DNA of 41,554 nucleotides from Eubacterium sp. (GTDB taxonomy: Bacteria > Bacillota > Clostridia > Lachnospirales > Lachnospiraceae). The notes beneath the pieces were generated by a model that was not told the origin of the DNA, did no database searches, and was given only the letters and a program-made list of their open reading frames with translations. The first letter of the stretch is position 1; each line of letters starts with the position of its first letter. The translations under genes and the position numbers were made by a program. The stretch is taken from contig JAAVZE010000012.1 in NCBI GenBank assembly GCA_022791495.1, forward strand, positions 1-41,554. The letters run 5' to 3'. Positions 1 to 8,217 of the stretch are shown piece after piece.

Positions 1-50
1 CAATCTATCACAGAGAGGTTGAATAGAAAAATGCAATCGTAATGCAATGA

Positions 51-98
51 GAAAGAGAAAAAGCCGCCAAACCCTAGTGTTTACGGGCTTTGCGGCTT
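51..98 (-). terminator. Rho-independent terminator after guaA
   Basis: On the minus strand a hairpin with outer arms AAGCCGC/GCGGCTT is followed by a T-rich run (TTTTTCTCTTTC). It begins only a few bases past the guaA stop codon, so it is the natural end of the guaA transcript. Confidence 0.85.
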
Positions 99-106
99 AG
101 CTCCGA

Positions 107-1645
107 CTATTCGAACTCTATCGTCCCCGGCGGTTTACTAGTCAGGTCATACATTACCCGGTTAACCCCCTTGACCTCATTGATGATCCGGTTCATCACC
201 TTCTGCAGCACCTCAAAGGGAATCTCTGAGCACTCTGCTGTCATAAAATCCGTGGTATTTACGGCACGGAGCGCCACCGCATAATCATAGGTTCTCTCAT
301 CCCCCATCACTCCCACCGAACGCATATTGGTAAGAGCCGCAAAATACTGTCCAAGTCCTTCGATACCAGCATTTGCGATTTCCTCGCGGTAGATCGCATC
401 GGCATCCTGGACAATACGCACTTTCTCTTCGGTAACTTCACCGACGATACGGATTCCCAGACCTGGACCAGGGAATGGCTGACGGCTGACAAGATATTCC
501 GGAATGCCAAGTTCTCTGCCGGCATTTCGCACCTCATCCTTAAAAAGAAGACGAAGAGGTTCGATAATCTCCTTAAAATCCACACAGTCGGGAAGACCGC
601 CTACGTTGTGATGAGACTTGATTACTGCTGATTTGCCCAGACCGGACTCGATCACGTCCGGGTAGATGGTTCCCTGTACAAGGAAATCCACGGCGCCTAT
701 CTTCTTTGCCTCTTCTTCAAATACACGGATAAATTCTTCCCCAATGATCTTACGTTTTTTCTCCGGCTCAGTGATGCCGGCAAGTTTTTCATAAAAACGC
801 TGCTGACAATTTACCCGGATAAAATTCAAGTCATAGGGACCATCCGGACCAAATACCGCCTCGACTTCATCTCCCTCGTTTTTTCGCAGAAGTCCCTGGT
901 CCACAAAGACACAGGTCAGCTGTTTTCCGATAGCCTTTGATAAAAGTACAGCTGCCACAGAAGAATCTACACCGCCGGAAAGGGCACAAAGCACTTTTCC
1001 GCTGCCAACTTTTTCCCGCACTGACTTTATCGTATCCTCCACAAAAGAAGACATTTTCCAGTCGCCACTGCAGTTACATACCTTATACACAAAATTGGAT
1101 AGCATTTTCATCCCTTCCTGAGTGTGCATAACCTCTGGATGGAACTGGGTTGCATAGAGGTTCTTCTCCGGCAGCTCCATTGCTGCCACCGGACAGACCG
1201 GCGTAGTAGCGCTGACAGTAAAACCCGCCGGAGCCTTTGCAATATAGTCCGTATGACTCATCCAGCAGATCGTGCTTTCGCTGATATCACCAAAGAGCAG
1301 GGAGGACTTGTCCACCTTTACCTCGGTCTTGCCATACTCACTGACTGGGGCGGTCTCCACCTGCCCACCAAGCAGATGAGCCATCAGCTGAGAACCATAG
1401 CAGATGCCAAGAATTGGAATGCCAAGTTCAAAAATCTCCTTATCATAACTCGGTGAATCCTCCCCATATGCACTGTTCGGTCCCCCGGTAAAAATGATTC
1501 CTTTGGGATTCATTTCCCTGATTTTCTCCAGGCTAAGCGTATGAGGATGCACTTCACAGTACACGTTGCATTCCCTGACACGTCTGGCGATCAGCTGATT
1601 ATACTGTCCACCAAAATCTAATACGATGACAAGTTCCTTTTCCAA
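107..1645 (-). CDS. guaA: GMP synthase (glutamine-hydrolysing)
   Basis: It converts XMP to GMP using glutamine and ATP, the last step of guanine nucleotide synthesis, in the cytoplasm. The 512-aa protein has an N-terminal class I glutamine amidotransferase domain (nucleophile Cys in GICYGSQ near residue 82, His in QFHPEV) and an ATP-pyrophosphatase domain with the P-loop SGGVDSS. The C-terminal dimerisation domain ends in the usual PPGTIEFE, so the gene is complete. The frame stays open upstream to an ATG at 1702, but the TTG at 1645 is preferred: it follows AAGGAGGAGACAGCA and gives the family-typical start (M)[14 protein letters not shown]. It is monocistronic, with its own promoter near 1817-1845 and its own terminator. 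The leader of about 165 nt holds no purine-riboswitch core that I can see. Confidence 0.97.
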   Translation of the reverse strand: MEKELVIVLDFGGQYNQLIARRVRECNVYCEVHPHTLSLEKIREMNPKGIIFTGGPNSAYGEDSPSYDKEIFELGIPILGICYGSQLMAHLLGGQVETAPVSEYGKTEVKVDKSSLLFGDISESTICWMSHTDYIAKAPAGFTVSATTPVCPVAAMELPEKNLYATQFHPEVMHTQEGMKMLSNFVYKVCNCSGDWKMSSFVEDTIKSVREKVGSGKVLCALSGGVDSSVAAVLLSKAIGKQLTCVFVDQGLLRKNEGDEVEAVFGPDGPYDLNFIRVNCQQRFYEKLAGITEPEKKRKIIGEEFIRVFEEEAKKIGAVDFLVQGTIYPDVIESGLGKSAVIKSHHNVGGLPDCVDFKEIIEPLRLLFKDEVRNAGRELGIPEYLVSRQPFPGPGLGIRIVGEVTEEKVRIVQDADAIYREEIANAGIEGLGQYFAALTNMRSVGVMGDERTYDYAVALRAVNTTDFMTAECSEIPFEVLQKVMNRIINEVKGVNRVMYDLTSKPPGTIEFE

Positions 1646-1816
1646 TGCTGTCTCCTCCTTCTCGTTGTACCAGCCGGACCAAGTGCCAGCCAGATAAAAC
1701 ATTCTATATTTTTCAATCTACTACACTCTGTTTTTCTGCTAAAATTGCTTATTCCCAGATTTTATAGAACTTTAAAAAGTGTAGTTCATATAAAACAACT
1801 CAATATCCGTTGTACT

Positions 1817-1845
1817 AGTATACCAAGAAATCAGAAATTTGGCAA
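1817..1845 (-). promoter_or_regulatory. SigA-type promoter of guaA
   Basis: On the minus strand TTGCCA, a 17-bp spacer and TATACT form a near-consensus housekeeping promoter. It sits about 170 bp upstream of the chosen guaA TTG start. The leader between them is AT-rich with no obvious intrinsic terminator. Confidence 0.75.
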
Positions 1846-1879
1846 GCACCACCATCTCCAGAGCTTATCCATAAATATA

Positions 1880-2640
1880 TTATTCCACGACATATCGTGC
1901 CAGTTCCAATGCAATATCAAAATGCCCTGCATCGTGCTGTGTATTTTTCGTTTCTCCCTCTTTTCGTCTGGAACCCCATTCCGGCGCGTCAAGTAAATCA
2001 CCGCTGGTGAAAAAAGAATAAAGGTTTAATCCTTTAAAATCACACATTTCCTGTAAGGCGGCACATTCCATTTCCACTGAAATACAACCATCTGCTTTGC
2101 GTTTTTCAAAATTATTAAGTGTCTCCCTGTATATGGCATCGGTAGTCCATGTTTTTCCCTTTACATAAGGGATACCATTTTCCTCCATGAAACCTGCAAC
2201 AATCCCTGCATTTCTCACAATAATATAATCCGAAGCAGGTGCATAGTGATAAGAAGTGCCCTCATCGCGGTAAGCTTCTGTGGGAATCATAACTTTCCCA
2301 TGTGCGATTTCCTTATTTAAACATCCGGCGCCACCAAACACAGTATACTTATCTGTTTGTAATTCTGAAAGTGTATCTTCAATTGTGCCTACACATGCAG
2401 GCACCCCCACATAAGTTTTAAAAAAAGCAATTTTTTTCCTTTATACCTTATTCCATAGATCGGCGTACTGCCTGTAGCAGACCAAAAGGATGCAATCTGC
2501 TCATGTTCATAATTTGCCAGGACAAATTCCTCAATCTTATAGGAAAATGTCAAAATGCACGCATCCACCCTGGGAGCATTCTCTTTGCAGCACGGATTGA
2601 TGATCGCATGTGATTGATTGTCAAAAGTTTCTGTCAGCAT
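1880..2640 (-). pseudogene. Nucleoside phosphorylase (uridine phosphorylase-like), frameshifted
   Basis: The family splits nucleosides with phosphate into base and (deoxy)ribose-1-phosphate for salvage. Two overlapping minus frames together give one protein of about 253 aa. The first part (from ATG 2640, RBS AGGAGGAAGAAAT) runs to YGIRYKGKK. The rest (VGVPACVGTIEDTLSELQ through CISVEMECAALQE, the nucleoside-binding Glu/Met-Glu motif) is in the next frame. The switch falls in a run of seven A (minus strand; 2431-2437). One more A restores GKKIAFFKTYVGVPAC, the expected family sequence. This is either a real one-base deletion, homopolymer slippage, or a sequencing error. The rest of the gene looks well conserved, which favours a recent event or an error. 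The terminal sequence ARYVVE ends normally. Confidence 0.8.
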
Positions 2641-2724
2641 ATTTCTTCCTCCTGATAATAAATGATGGTCCCCGGAATCATTTCACATTGCCACATTTCG
2701 TTCTGCGCCGTCGAGCTAAGGACA

Positions 2725-2760
2725 AACAACAGCGGCCAGGCAAAGCCGGCCGCTGTTGTT
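2725..2760 (-). terminator. Strong hairpin, probable terminator of the LRR/FN3 gene
   Basis: A perfect 13-bp stem (AACAACAGCGGCC with GGCCGCTGTTGTT) is extended inside by GGC/GCC, and lies 127 bp past the LRR gene stop. On the minus strand it is followed by a weak T-rich stretch (TTGTTTGTCC). The interval 2761-2887 between stop and hairpin holds nothing else I recognise. Confidence 0.55.
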
Positions 2761-2887
2761 CTCATGACATGTTCCACGTTTTTCTATCTCTTACGCCCCT
2801 GCAATCACGTAAGATATCATTTTTGTTCTGGCACACCAGCTAAATAGCACCGCCTGATGTACTGTATCACTAGTGCAGCGATTTCCC

Positions 2888-4450
2888 TTATTTCAGAGTT
2901 TTAGCTTTCACTGCTGAATAGGTTCCCCAGACTTTCTTGCCATTCACCGTCTTGTAAGCACGAATCTTGTAATAATATTTTACATTACGTGTCGCTTTAC
3001 CTACATAAGTCAGCTTAGAGCCAGAGGTGACAGTCTTGATTTTGGAAAATCCGCTGGTCTTGGATTTGGAGCGGTAAATGCGGTATCCGCTTGCACCTGA
3101 AACCTTATTCCAGGACAGTTTTACTTTGGTGCGGTTATATTTTGCCACAGACACAGAGCCCGGCTTTGCCGGAACCGGTTTGCCGCCAACCACGCTGGAA
3201 TATTCTCCAAAGTAATAATTGCCATCGATCAGACGATACGCACGCACCTTGTAATAATACTGGGTGCCGCATGAAATTCCCGAGTTTGTATAGGTAACTT
3301 TTGAATTGGTTGTGATGGATTTGATCTTTGTAAATCCACTGGTCTTGGATGTGGAACGATAAATGCGGTAACCAGTCGCACCATCCACACCACTCCAGGT
3401 CAGCTTCACTTTATTGTAGCCAGAGCTAGCCACCGTAAGTGTGTCAACCTTACCCAGCGTCACAGATTTATCCACAAAATCTGTTTTGTCCACGTTAACT
3501 GTTACGGTTACACTCTGAAGAGTGCCTGGAATTACATAAGTGTAGGTAAAGGATGCAGGTACTCCTGTGATCTTATCCCACAGGATAGCTCTGCTTGTCG
3601 CATTATAAGCGCCGCCGTTAGAAATGTTCGCCGGAGCCTCTGCCCCTGTCGGAAGAACTACACCACAGTCTTCCCCTACTGCCTGAACCTTCAATGTGAT
3701 CTCACTTCTGCGGTTTTCCAGAACCTTAAGATTTTTCAGGCTGGATACATTGAGAGTCAAAAGGGCATTGCCATCGCAATACAGACGTTCCAGTGCCACC
3801 AGACCATCCAGTCCCAGGCTGGTCAGATCATTGTTGCTGCAGTCCAGTGAAACCAGCTGATAAAGACCTGCCACATTCAGCATCGTCAGCTTGTTGTTGC
3901 TGCAGTCCAGAGTCTCTAAGCTGATCATGCCAGAGAGACTCAAAATAGCAAGATTGTTGTTACGGCAGTTGATCTCTTTCAATGCATTTTCTTTGCCATA
4001 GGTAAACTGAGTCAGGTCATTGTAAGATACATTGATCTTTTCCAGCTTTGTGAGCTGGGAAATGTCCACAAGCTGAAGATTGTTATAGGAAGCATTCAGT
4101 TCTGTAATGCCGGTAAAATACTCAATACCTTTAAGATTTACGATCTTCTTTCCGCTGATATCAAGCACTCCTGTGATATCCTGCAGCTTTTCTACCATCT
4201 CAGCAGTAAACTTATCATCATCCTTCGCATTTTTTTCAAAATAAGTTTCGTTAATAAATTTACGAAAATTATCATCCGGGATCGCCGTCTTAAATGTAGT
4301 TCCTTCCGGAATCACCACCGCATCTGTTTCTACCTGCGCAGGTGTCGGTGACGGCAGTACCTCCGCATTCACAGGTGTCACTGCGATCATCTGTACCATC
4401 AGCATGCCGCAGACACCGATACATGCTTTCTTTAAATGTCTTCTTATCAT
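2888..4450 (-). CDS. Secreted leucine-rich-repeat protein with two FN3 domains
   Basis: This is a predicted exported protein of 520 aa for surface or extracellular binding; the ligand is unknown. It starts with a signal peptide (MIRRHLKKACIGVCG, hydrophobic core, cleavage likely after VNA). A bacterial leucine-rich repeat block follows at about residues 90-245, with repeated LDCSNN and LTxLN units. Two fibronectin type III domains (about 330-425 and 430-520) carry the paired motif GYRIYRS and YYYKxRAY. The start at 4450 is chosen over an upstream in-frame ATG (4537) because it follows GGGAGGAACAATC and begins the signal peptide. A TATAAT box lies at 4493-4498. The protein has no LPXTG or SLH anchor, so it may be released. 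The C-terminal FN3 domains resemble those of the gene at 21204-22415. Confidence 0.85.
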   Translation of the reverse strand: MIRRHLKKACIGVCGMLMVQMIAVTPVNAEVLPSPTPAQVETDAVVIPEGTTFKTAIPDDNFRKFINETYFEKNAKDDDKFTAEMVEKLQDITGVLDISGKKIVNLKGIEYFTGITELNASYNNLQLVDISQLTKLEKINVSYNDLTQFTYGKENALKEINCRNNNLAILSLSGMISLETLDCSNNKLTMLNVAGLYQLVSLDCSNNDLTSLGLDGLVALERLYCDGNALLTLNVSSLKNLKVLENRRSEITLKVQAVGEDCGVVLPTGAEAPANISNGGAYNATSRAILWDKITGVPASFTYTYVIPGTLQSVTVTVNVDKTDFVDKSVTLGKVDTLTVASSGYNKVKLTWSGVDGATGYRIYRSTSKTSGFTKIKSITTNSKVTYTNSGISCGTQYYYKVRAYRLIDGNYYFGEYSSVVGGKPVPAKPGSVSVAKYNRTKVKLSWNKVSGASGYRIYRSKSKTSGFSKIKTVTSGSKLTYVGKATRNVKYYYKIRAYKTVNGKKVWGTYSAVKAKTLK

Positions 4451-4549
4451 GATTGTTCCTCCCTGTCTGAATATTTCTGATTTACAAAACACATTATAAA
4501 AAATGATTTTGACAGTTTTTTGACCAAATATTGGCAAAGATAAGTCATT

Positions 4550-5443
4550 TCATCCCCACACATAATCAATGGCATTGTGGCAGCACTGGATCTCCGTTTT
4601 CTGATAACTTCCTCCATTCTCCCCATCCAGTGTAAATGGAATCTCCTCTTCCGATAAAATTGAAAAATCCTTTCCGTGAAAGCCCAGGATCTGCTCATTG
4701 GGTTTCAACGTCACAAAAGAATTCAGAACTGCCTGAAATTCCAGCGGATTTTTAGGTTTTCTGATAAATACCCCCTCAAACATTCCGTCATTCAGGGACA
4801 CCATTCCTTTTTTAAAGAAAGAAAAGCCGCCAATACTCCTGGCATTACTCACCATGCCAAAGATGAAATCGTCTTCAACCCTCTCCTGATCCGCCTGGAT
4901 CACTGCATGGTATGCCTTGATATTTCCAAGCTGGGCCATGCCCTGCAGAATATAAGCTGTCTTTCCAAGCAGGTTCTTAAATGCCTGGGGCGTCTCATAA
5001 GACACCGATGTAAATGCCCCAAATGCCGCTACATAAGTAAAGCACCGCCCATTCATCAGTCCGATATCCACCGGTTTCACTTTGTCCCTGGCTGCTACCC
5101 TGGCTGCCAGTTTAATCCGCATGGGCAGCTTCAGCCCCTTTGCAAAATCATTCACTGTCCCTGTGGGTATATATCCACACACCGGCCTCTCCTCCGGGGA
5201 TATCTGCATCAATCCCTGGGTCACCTCATGAAGGGTTCCATCCCCGCCGGAACAGATCACCCGGTCATAATTCTTTCCCGATTCCACGACGATCTCCGTC
5301 GCCTCAGTTTCCCGCTGGGTGGCGTAGACCGTCACCTCGTACTCTGCCTTCATAAAGGTCTCGATCACATCCGAAAGCTTATTTTTCATCGTTCCCTTCC
5401 CGGCACACGGATTGTACACAAACAGCAGTTTCTTTTCCCTCAC
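4550..5443 (-). CDS. Diacylglycerol/lipid kinase family protein (DagK/YegS type)
   Basis: It probably phosphorylates diacylglycerol or another lipid at the cytoplasmic membrane face, recycling lipid into phospholipid synthesis. The 297-aa protein has the DAGK catalytic domain: nucleotide-binding FVYNPCAGKG near residue 10, CSGGDGTLHEV near residue 65 and the downstream YIPTGTVNDFAKGL motif. The C-terminal half has the family's beta-sandwich features (SIGGFSFFKKG, FTLDGE). The start is GTG at 5443, preceded by AAAGGAGAGTCAGGAA. It lies about 20 bp after queA, so the two are probably cotranscribed. The family assignment is firm. The exact lipid substrate cannot be read from the sequence, because Firmicutes usually carry several paralogues. 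Confidence 0.9.
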   Translation of the reverse strand: MREKKLLFVYNPCAGKGTMKNKLSDVIETFMKAEYEVTVYATQRETEATEIVVESGKNYDRVICSGGDGTLHEVTQGLMQISPEERPVCGYIPTGTVNDFAKGLKLPMRIKLAARVAARDKVKPVDIGLMNGRCFTYVAAFGAFTSVSYETPQAFKNLLGKTAYILQGMAQLGNIKAYHAVIQADQERVEDDFIFGMVSNARSIGGFSFFKKGMVSLNDGMFEGVFIRKPKNPLEFQAVLNSFVTLKPNEQILGFHGKDFSILSEEEIPFTLDGENGGSYQKTEIQCCHNAIDYVWG

Positions 5444-5463
5444 TTCCTGACTCTCCTTTCCAT

Positions 5464-6492
5464 TTACTCTGTTATATACATAGCATCTCCAAAGCTAAAA
5501 AAACGGTAGCCCTCTCTGACAGCCTCTTCGTAGGCATGGAGTACAAACTCTTTTCCCGCCAGCGCTGAAACCAGCATCAAAAGTGTAGATTCCGGCAGAT
5601 GAAAATTTGTGATTAGTTCATCCATGATCCGAAAGCGGTAACCGGGATAAATAAAGATCTCCGTATTCTCTTCTGCTGCCCGCAGAACTCCGTCCCCATC
5701 CGCCGCGGACTCGATAGTCCGGCAGCTGGTAGTCCCCACACAGATGATACGTCCTCCAGCTTTTTTCGCCCGGTTGATCTTCTCCGCCTCCGCCGGTTCA
5801 ATAAAATAATGCTCCGAATGCATATGATGTTCCGTCACATCCTCCACTTTTACCGGCCGGAAAGTACCCAGTCCCACATGGAGGGTAACGTTTGCCACCG
5901 CCACGCCCTTTTCTTCCAGTTTCTGGAACAGCTCTTCGGTAAAATGCAGTCCCGCCGTAGGCGCCGCCGCAGAGCCGTCATATCTGGCATATACGGTCTG
6001 ATAACGGTTCTTATCCTCCAGCTTATGGGTAATGTACGGAGGCAGGGGCATTTGTCCAAGGTGGTCCAATATTTCTTCAAAAATCCCCTCATAAAAAAAG
6101 CGGATGCGACGGTTGCCGTCTTCCTGTACTCCGATGATCTCTCCCCGCAGTTCTCCCTCCCCGAAGACCACCTTCACTCCGGTCCTCGCCTTTTTCCCTG
6201 GCTTTACCAGGGTCTCCCACACATCATCCTCATGACGCTTTAACAATAAAAATTCTATAACCGCCCCGGTGTCCTCTCTGGTTCCGTACAACCTGGCCGG
6301 TATCACCTTCGTATTATTTCTCACCAGGCAGTCTCCCGGTCTCAGATATTCCACAATATCCGTAAATTTCCGATGCTCGATGGTCCCGGTCTTCCGATGA
6401 AGGACCATCAGCCGGGAAGAGCTGCGGTCTGACAGCGGATCCTGTGCAATCTGCTCTTCTGGCAGTTCAAAATAAAAATCACTAGTTTTCAA
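5464..6492 (-). CDS. queA: S-adenosylmethionine:tRNA ribosyltransferase-isomerase
   Basis: It transfers and isomerises the ribosyl group of SAM onto 7-aminomethyl-7-deazaguanine in tRNA, making epoxyqueuosine at the wobble base. The 342-aa protein matches the family end to end: [61 protein letters not shown] and the terminal FLHAYEEAV region. The frame extends to a TTG at 6507, but the TTG at 6492 is chosen. GGAG lies nine bases upstream of it, and the protein then begins (M)[13 protein letters not shown] like other QueA proteins. The promoter at 6552-6580 drives it, and the lipid kinase gene follows. Confidence 0.97.
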   Translation of the reverse strand: MKTSDFYFELPEEQIAQDPLSDRSSSRLMVLHRKTGTIEHRKFTDIVEYLRPGDCLVRNNTKVIPARLYGTREDTGAVIEFLLLKRHEDDVWETLVKPGKKARTGVKVVFGEGELRGEIIGVQEDGNRRIRFFYEGIFEEILDHLGQMPLPPYITHKLEDKNRYQTVYARYDGSAAAPTAGLHFTEELFQKLEEKGVAVANVTLHVGLGTFRPVKVEDVTEHHMHSEHYFIEPAEAEKINRAKKAGGRIICVGTTSCRTIESAADGDGVLRAAEENTEIFIYPGYRFRIMDELITNFHLPESTLLMLVSALAGKEFVLHAYEEAVREGYRFFSFGDAMYITE

Positions 6493-6551
6493 TCTTATGT
6501 TCTCCAATCCACCGCAGACAACTGCTTCATTTTCTGCGGTCTTACCTGTCT

Positions 6552-6580
6552 ATTGTAGTATAAGATCCAAATCTTTGCAA
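6552..6580 (-). promoter_or_regulatory. SigA-type promoter of queA
   Basis: On the minus strand TTGCAA, 17 bp and TACAAT lie about 60 bp upstream of the queA start. The 207-bp region 6493-6699 is a divergent intergenic region that also serves the plus-strand ppx/ppk pair, for which a TATAAT box is visible around 6656-6661. Confidence 0.7.
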
Positions 6581-6699
6581 GTATTCTGATTCCACAGAGT
6601 CCACAAAAAATTGTACTTTTTTCTAGGTTTATACTGGTGTTTTTTACAAAAAAATCGTATAATAGAATTACTATATAAAAGGAACGGAGAGAAGAAAAT

Positions 6700-8214
6700 A
6701 TGGCGATAAATACCTACGCAGCCATCGATGTAGGTTCCGGAGAACTTGCCATGAAGATTTATGAGGTGTCAAAAGCCCATGGCATCCGCGAACTCACTCA
6801 TCTGAGGCACAAAATGTCCTTAGGCTCCGAGATATTCTCCCATGGCCAGGTTTCCTACCGGACCATGTCAGAGATCTGCCGGGTACTAAGAGATTACAAA
6901 AAAATTATGCAGGAATACCAGGTATCCACCTACCATGCCTATGGTACCGACTCTCTGCGGGAAGCGTCCAATAAGCTGGTTCTCTTAGACCAGATCAAAC
7001 TGCAGGCAGATGTTAAAGTAAAGATCCTGAGCAACAGCGAAGAGCGTTTTCTATATTTTAAAGCTATCTTTCTGAAAGAAAATAACTTCTCAGAACTGAT
7101 CGACAAAGGTGCTCTGATCGTGGATACCCAGGCGGGCAGTATACAGCTGTCCCTGTTCCACCTGGGAACCCTGGAATTCACCCAGAACCTGAAACTTGGT
7201 TCTTCCCGGATCCGGGAGCTCCTTCACACCATGGAACCGGAGATCTTCAGCTTTAATGAATTGATTTCCGAATACATGAACAAGGATCTGACAGAATTCT
7301 GCCGGATGTATCTGGATAACCAGAAGATTCCCCATATTATCTCAGTAGGGGATCAGATTCCAGAGATCAAACAGCTGCTTAAGGAAAGATATGCAGACTT
7401 TACAGGGCTTATGTCGCAAAAAGAATTAGCCAGCATAAATTCTGCTTTTTTGCCGGGTATCGAGGGAAATGAAGCGATGGCGCCCACGATCCTTCTTTTG
7501 AAAAAGATCGCTGCCCTTACCAAATGTGAAGATATTTACATGTCAGCCATCAACCTCTGTGACAGCATGGTGGCAGAATATGCCGAGCGTAAGGAACGGA
7601 TCAATTCCGGCCACGACTTTACCAGGGACATCCTTACCACATCGAAAAACATTGCCCTGCGCTATCACACGGACATGAAGCATATAGAAAATGTCACCTA
7701 TCTAGCATTGGAAATATTTGACAGTATCCGTAAACTCCACGGCCTGGGCAAACGGGAACGCCTGCTGCTACAGATTGGTGTCATACTCCACAGCTGTGGC
7801 GCATATGTCAATATGGAACAGACCAGGGAAAATTCTTACAAGATCATCATGAGTACCGAGATCATCGGTATTTCCCACAAAGAGCGTGTGATCGTAGCAA
7901 ATATCGTGCGCTACAACAGCGAATATTTTCCTCCTTTTGAAGAGATCGGAGATGACATCTCCCGGGAAGAATACATCACCATCGTAAAATTGTGCGCCAT
8001 TCTCAAACTGGCAAATGTCCTGGATAAGAGCAATTCCCAGAAGATCCGCCAGGTAGGGGTAACACTCCAGGATAGTTCCCTGCACATCGTCGCCTACACT
8101 ATGGCAGATATTACATTAGAGAAAGGACTGTTTCACCGGAAAGCCGATGTGTTTGAAGAAGCATTCGGAATTCGTCCGGTGCTGAAAAAGAAAAATAAAA
8201 GAAAAGAGGGATAG
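6700..8214 (+). CDS. Ppx/GppA phosphatase-like protein with C-terminal HD-like domain
   Basis: Members of this ASKHA family hydrolyse polyphosphate or pppGpp. The 504-aa protein starts with AAIDVGSGELAMKIYEV, matches the family at GTDSLREASN and LSNSEERFLYF, and has a C-terminal HD-type helical region (about 310-490). Several active-site landmarks deviate. The first phosphate loop reads DVGSGE instead of the usual D-G-SN pattern. The second reads DTQAGSIQLS where GGGS is expected. The HD motif reads LHSCG where LHDIG is typical. It may therefore have reduced catalysis or act as a regulator or partner of the kinase. It lies three bases upstream of ppk1, so they form one operon. The RBS GGAGAGAAGAAAAT precedes the ATG. 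Confidence 0.85.
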   Translation: MAINTYAAIDVGSGELAMKIYEVSKAHGIRELTHLRHKMSLGSEIFSHGQVSYRTMSEICRVLRDYKKIMQEYQVSTYHAYGTDSLREASNKLVLLDQIKLQADVKVKILSNSEERFLYFKAIFLKENNFSELIDKGALIVDTQAGSIQLSLFHLGTLEFTQNLKLGSSRIRELLHTMEPEIFSFNELISEYMNKDLTEFCRMYLDNQKIPHIISVGDQIPEIKQLLKERYADFTGLMSQKELASINSAFLPGIEGNEAMAPTILLLKKIAALTKCEDIYMSAINLCDSMVAEYAERKERINSGHDFTRDILTTSKNIALRYHTDMKHIENVTYLALEIFDSIRKLHGLGKRERLLLQIGVILHSCGAYVNMEQTRENSYKIIMSTEIIGISHKERVIVANIVRYNSEYFPPFEEIGDDISREEYITIVKLCAILKLANVLDKSNSQKIRQVGVTLQDSSLHIVAYTMADITLEKGLFHRKADVFEEAFGIRPVLKKKNKRKEG

Positions 8215-8217
8215 ATC

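Noticed and set aside
1646-1810. Purine riboswitch in the guaA leader
   Set aside because: The conserved three-way-junction sequences are absent and there is no intrinsic terminator in the leader.
4676-5509. Open frame of 277 codons on the plus strand opposite the lipid kinase gene
   Set aside because: Its length comes from the codon pattern of the opposite gene; the composition (many His, Arg, Cys) and lack of a ribosome site mark it as a shadow.
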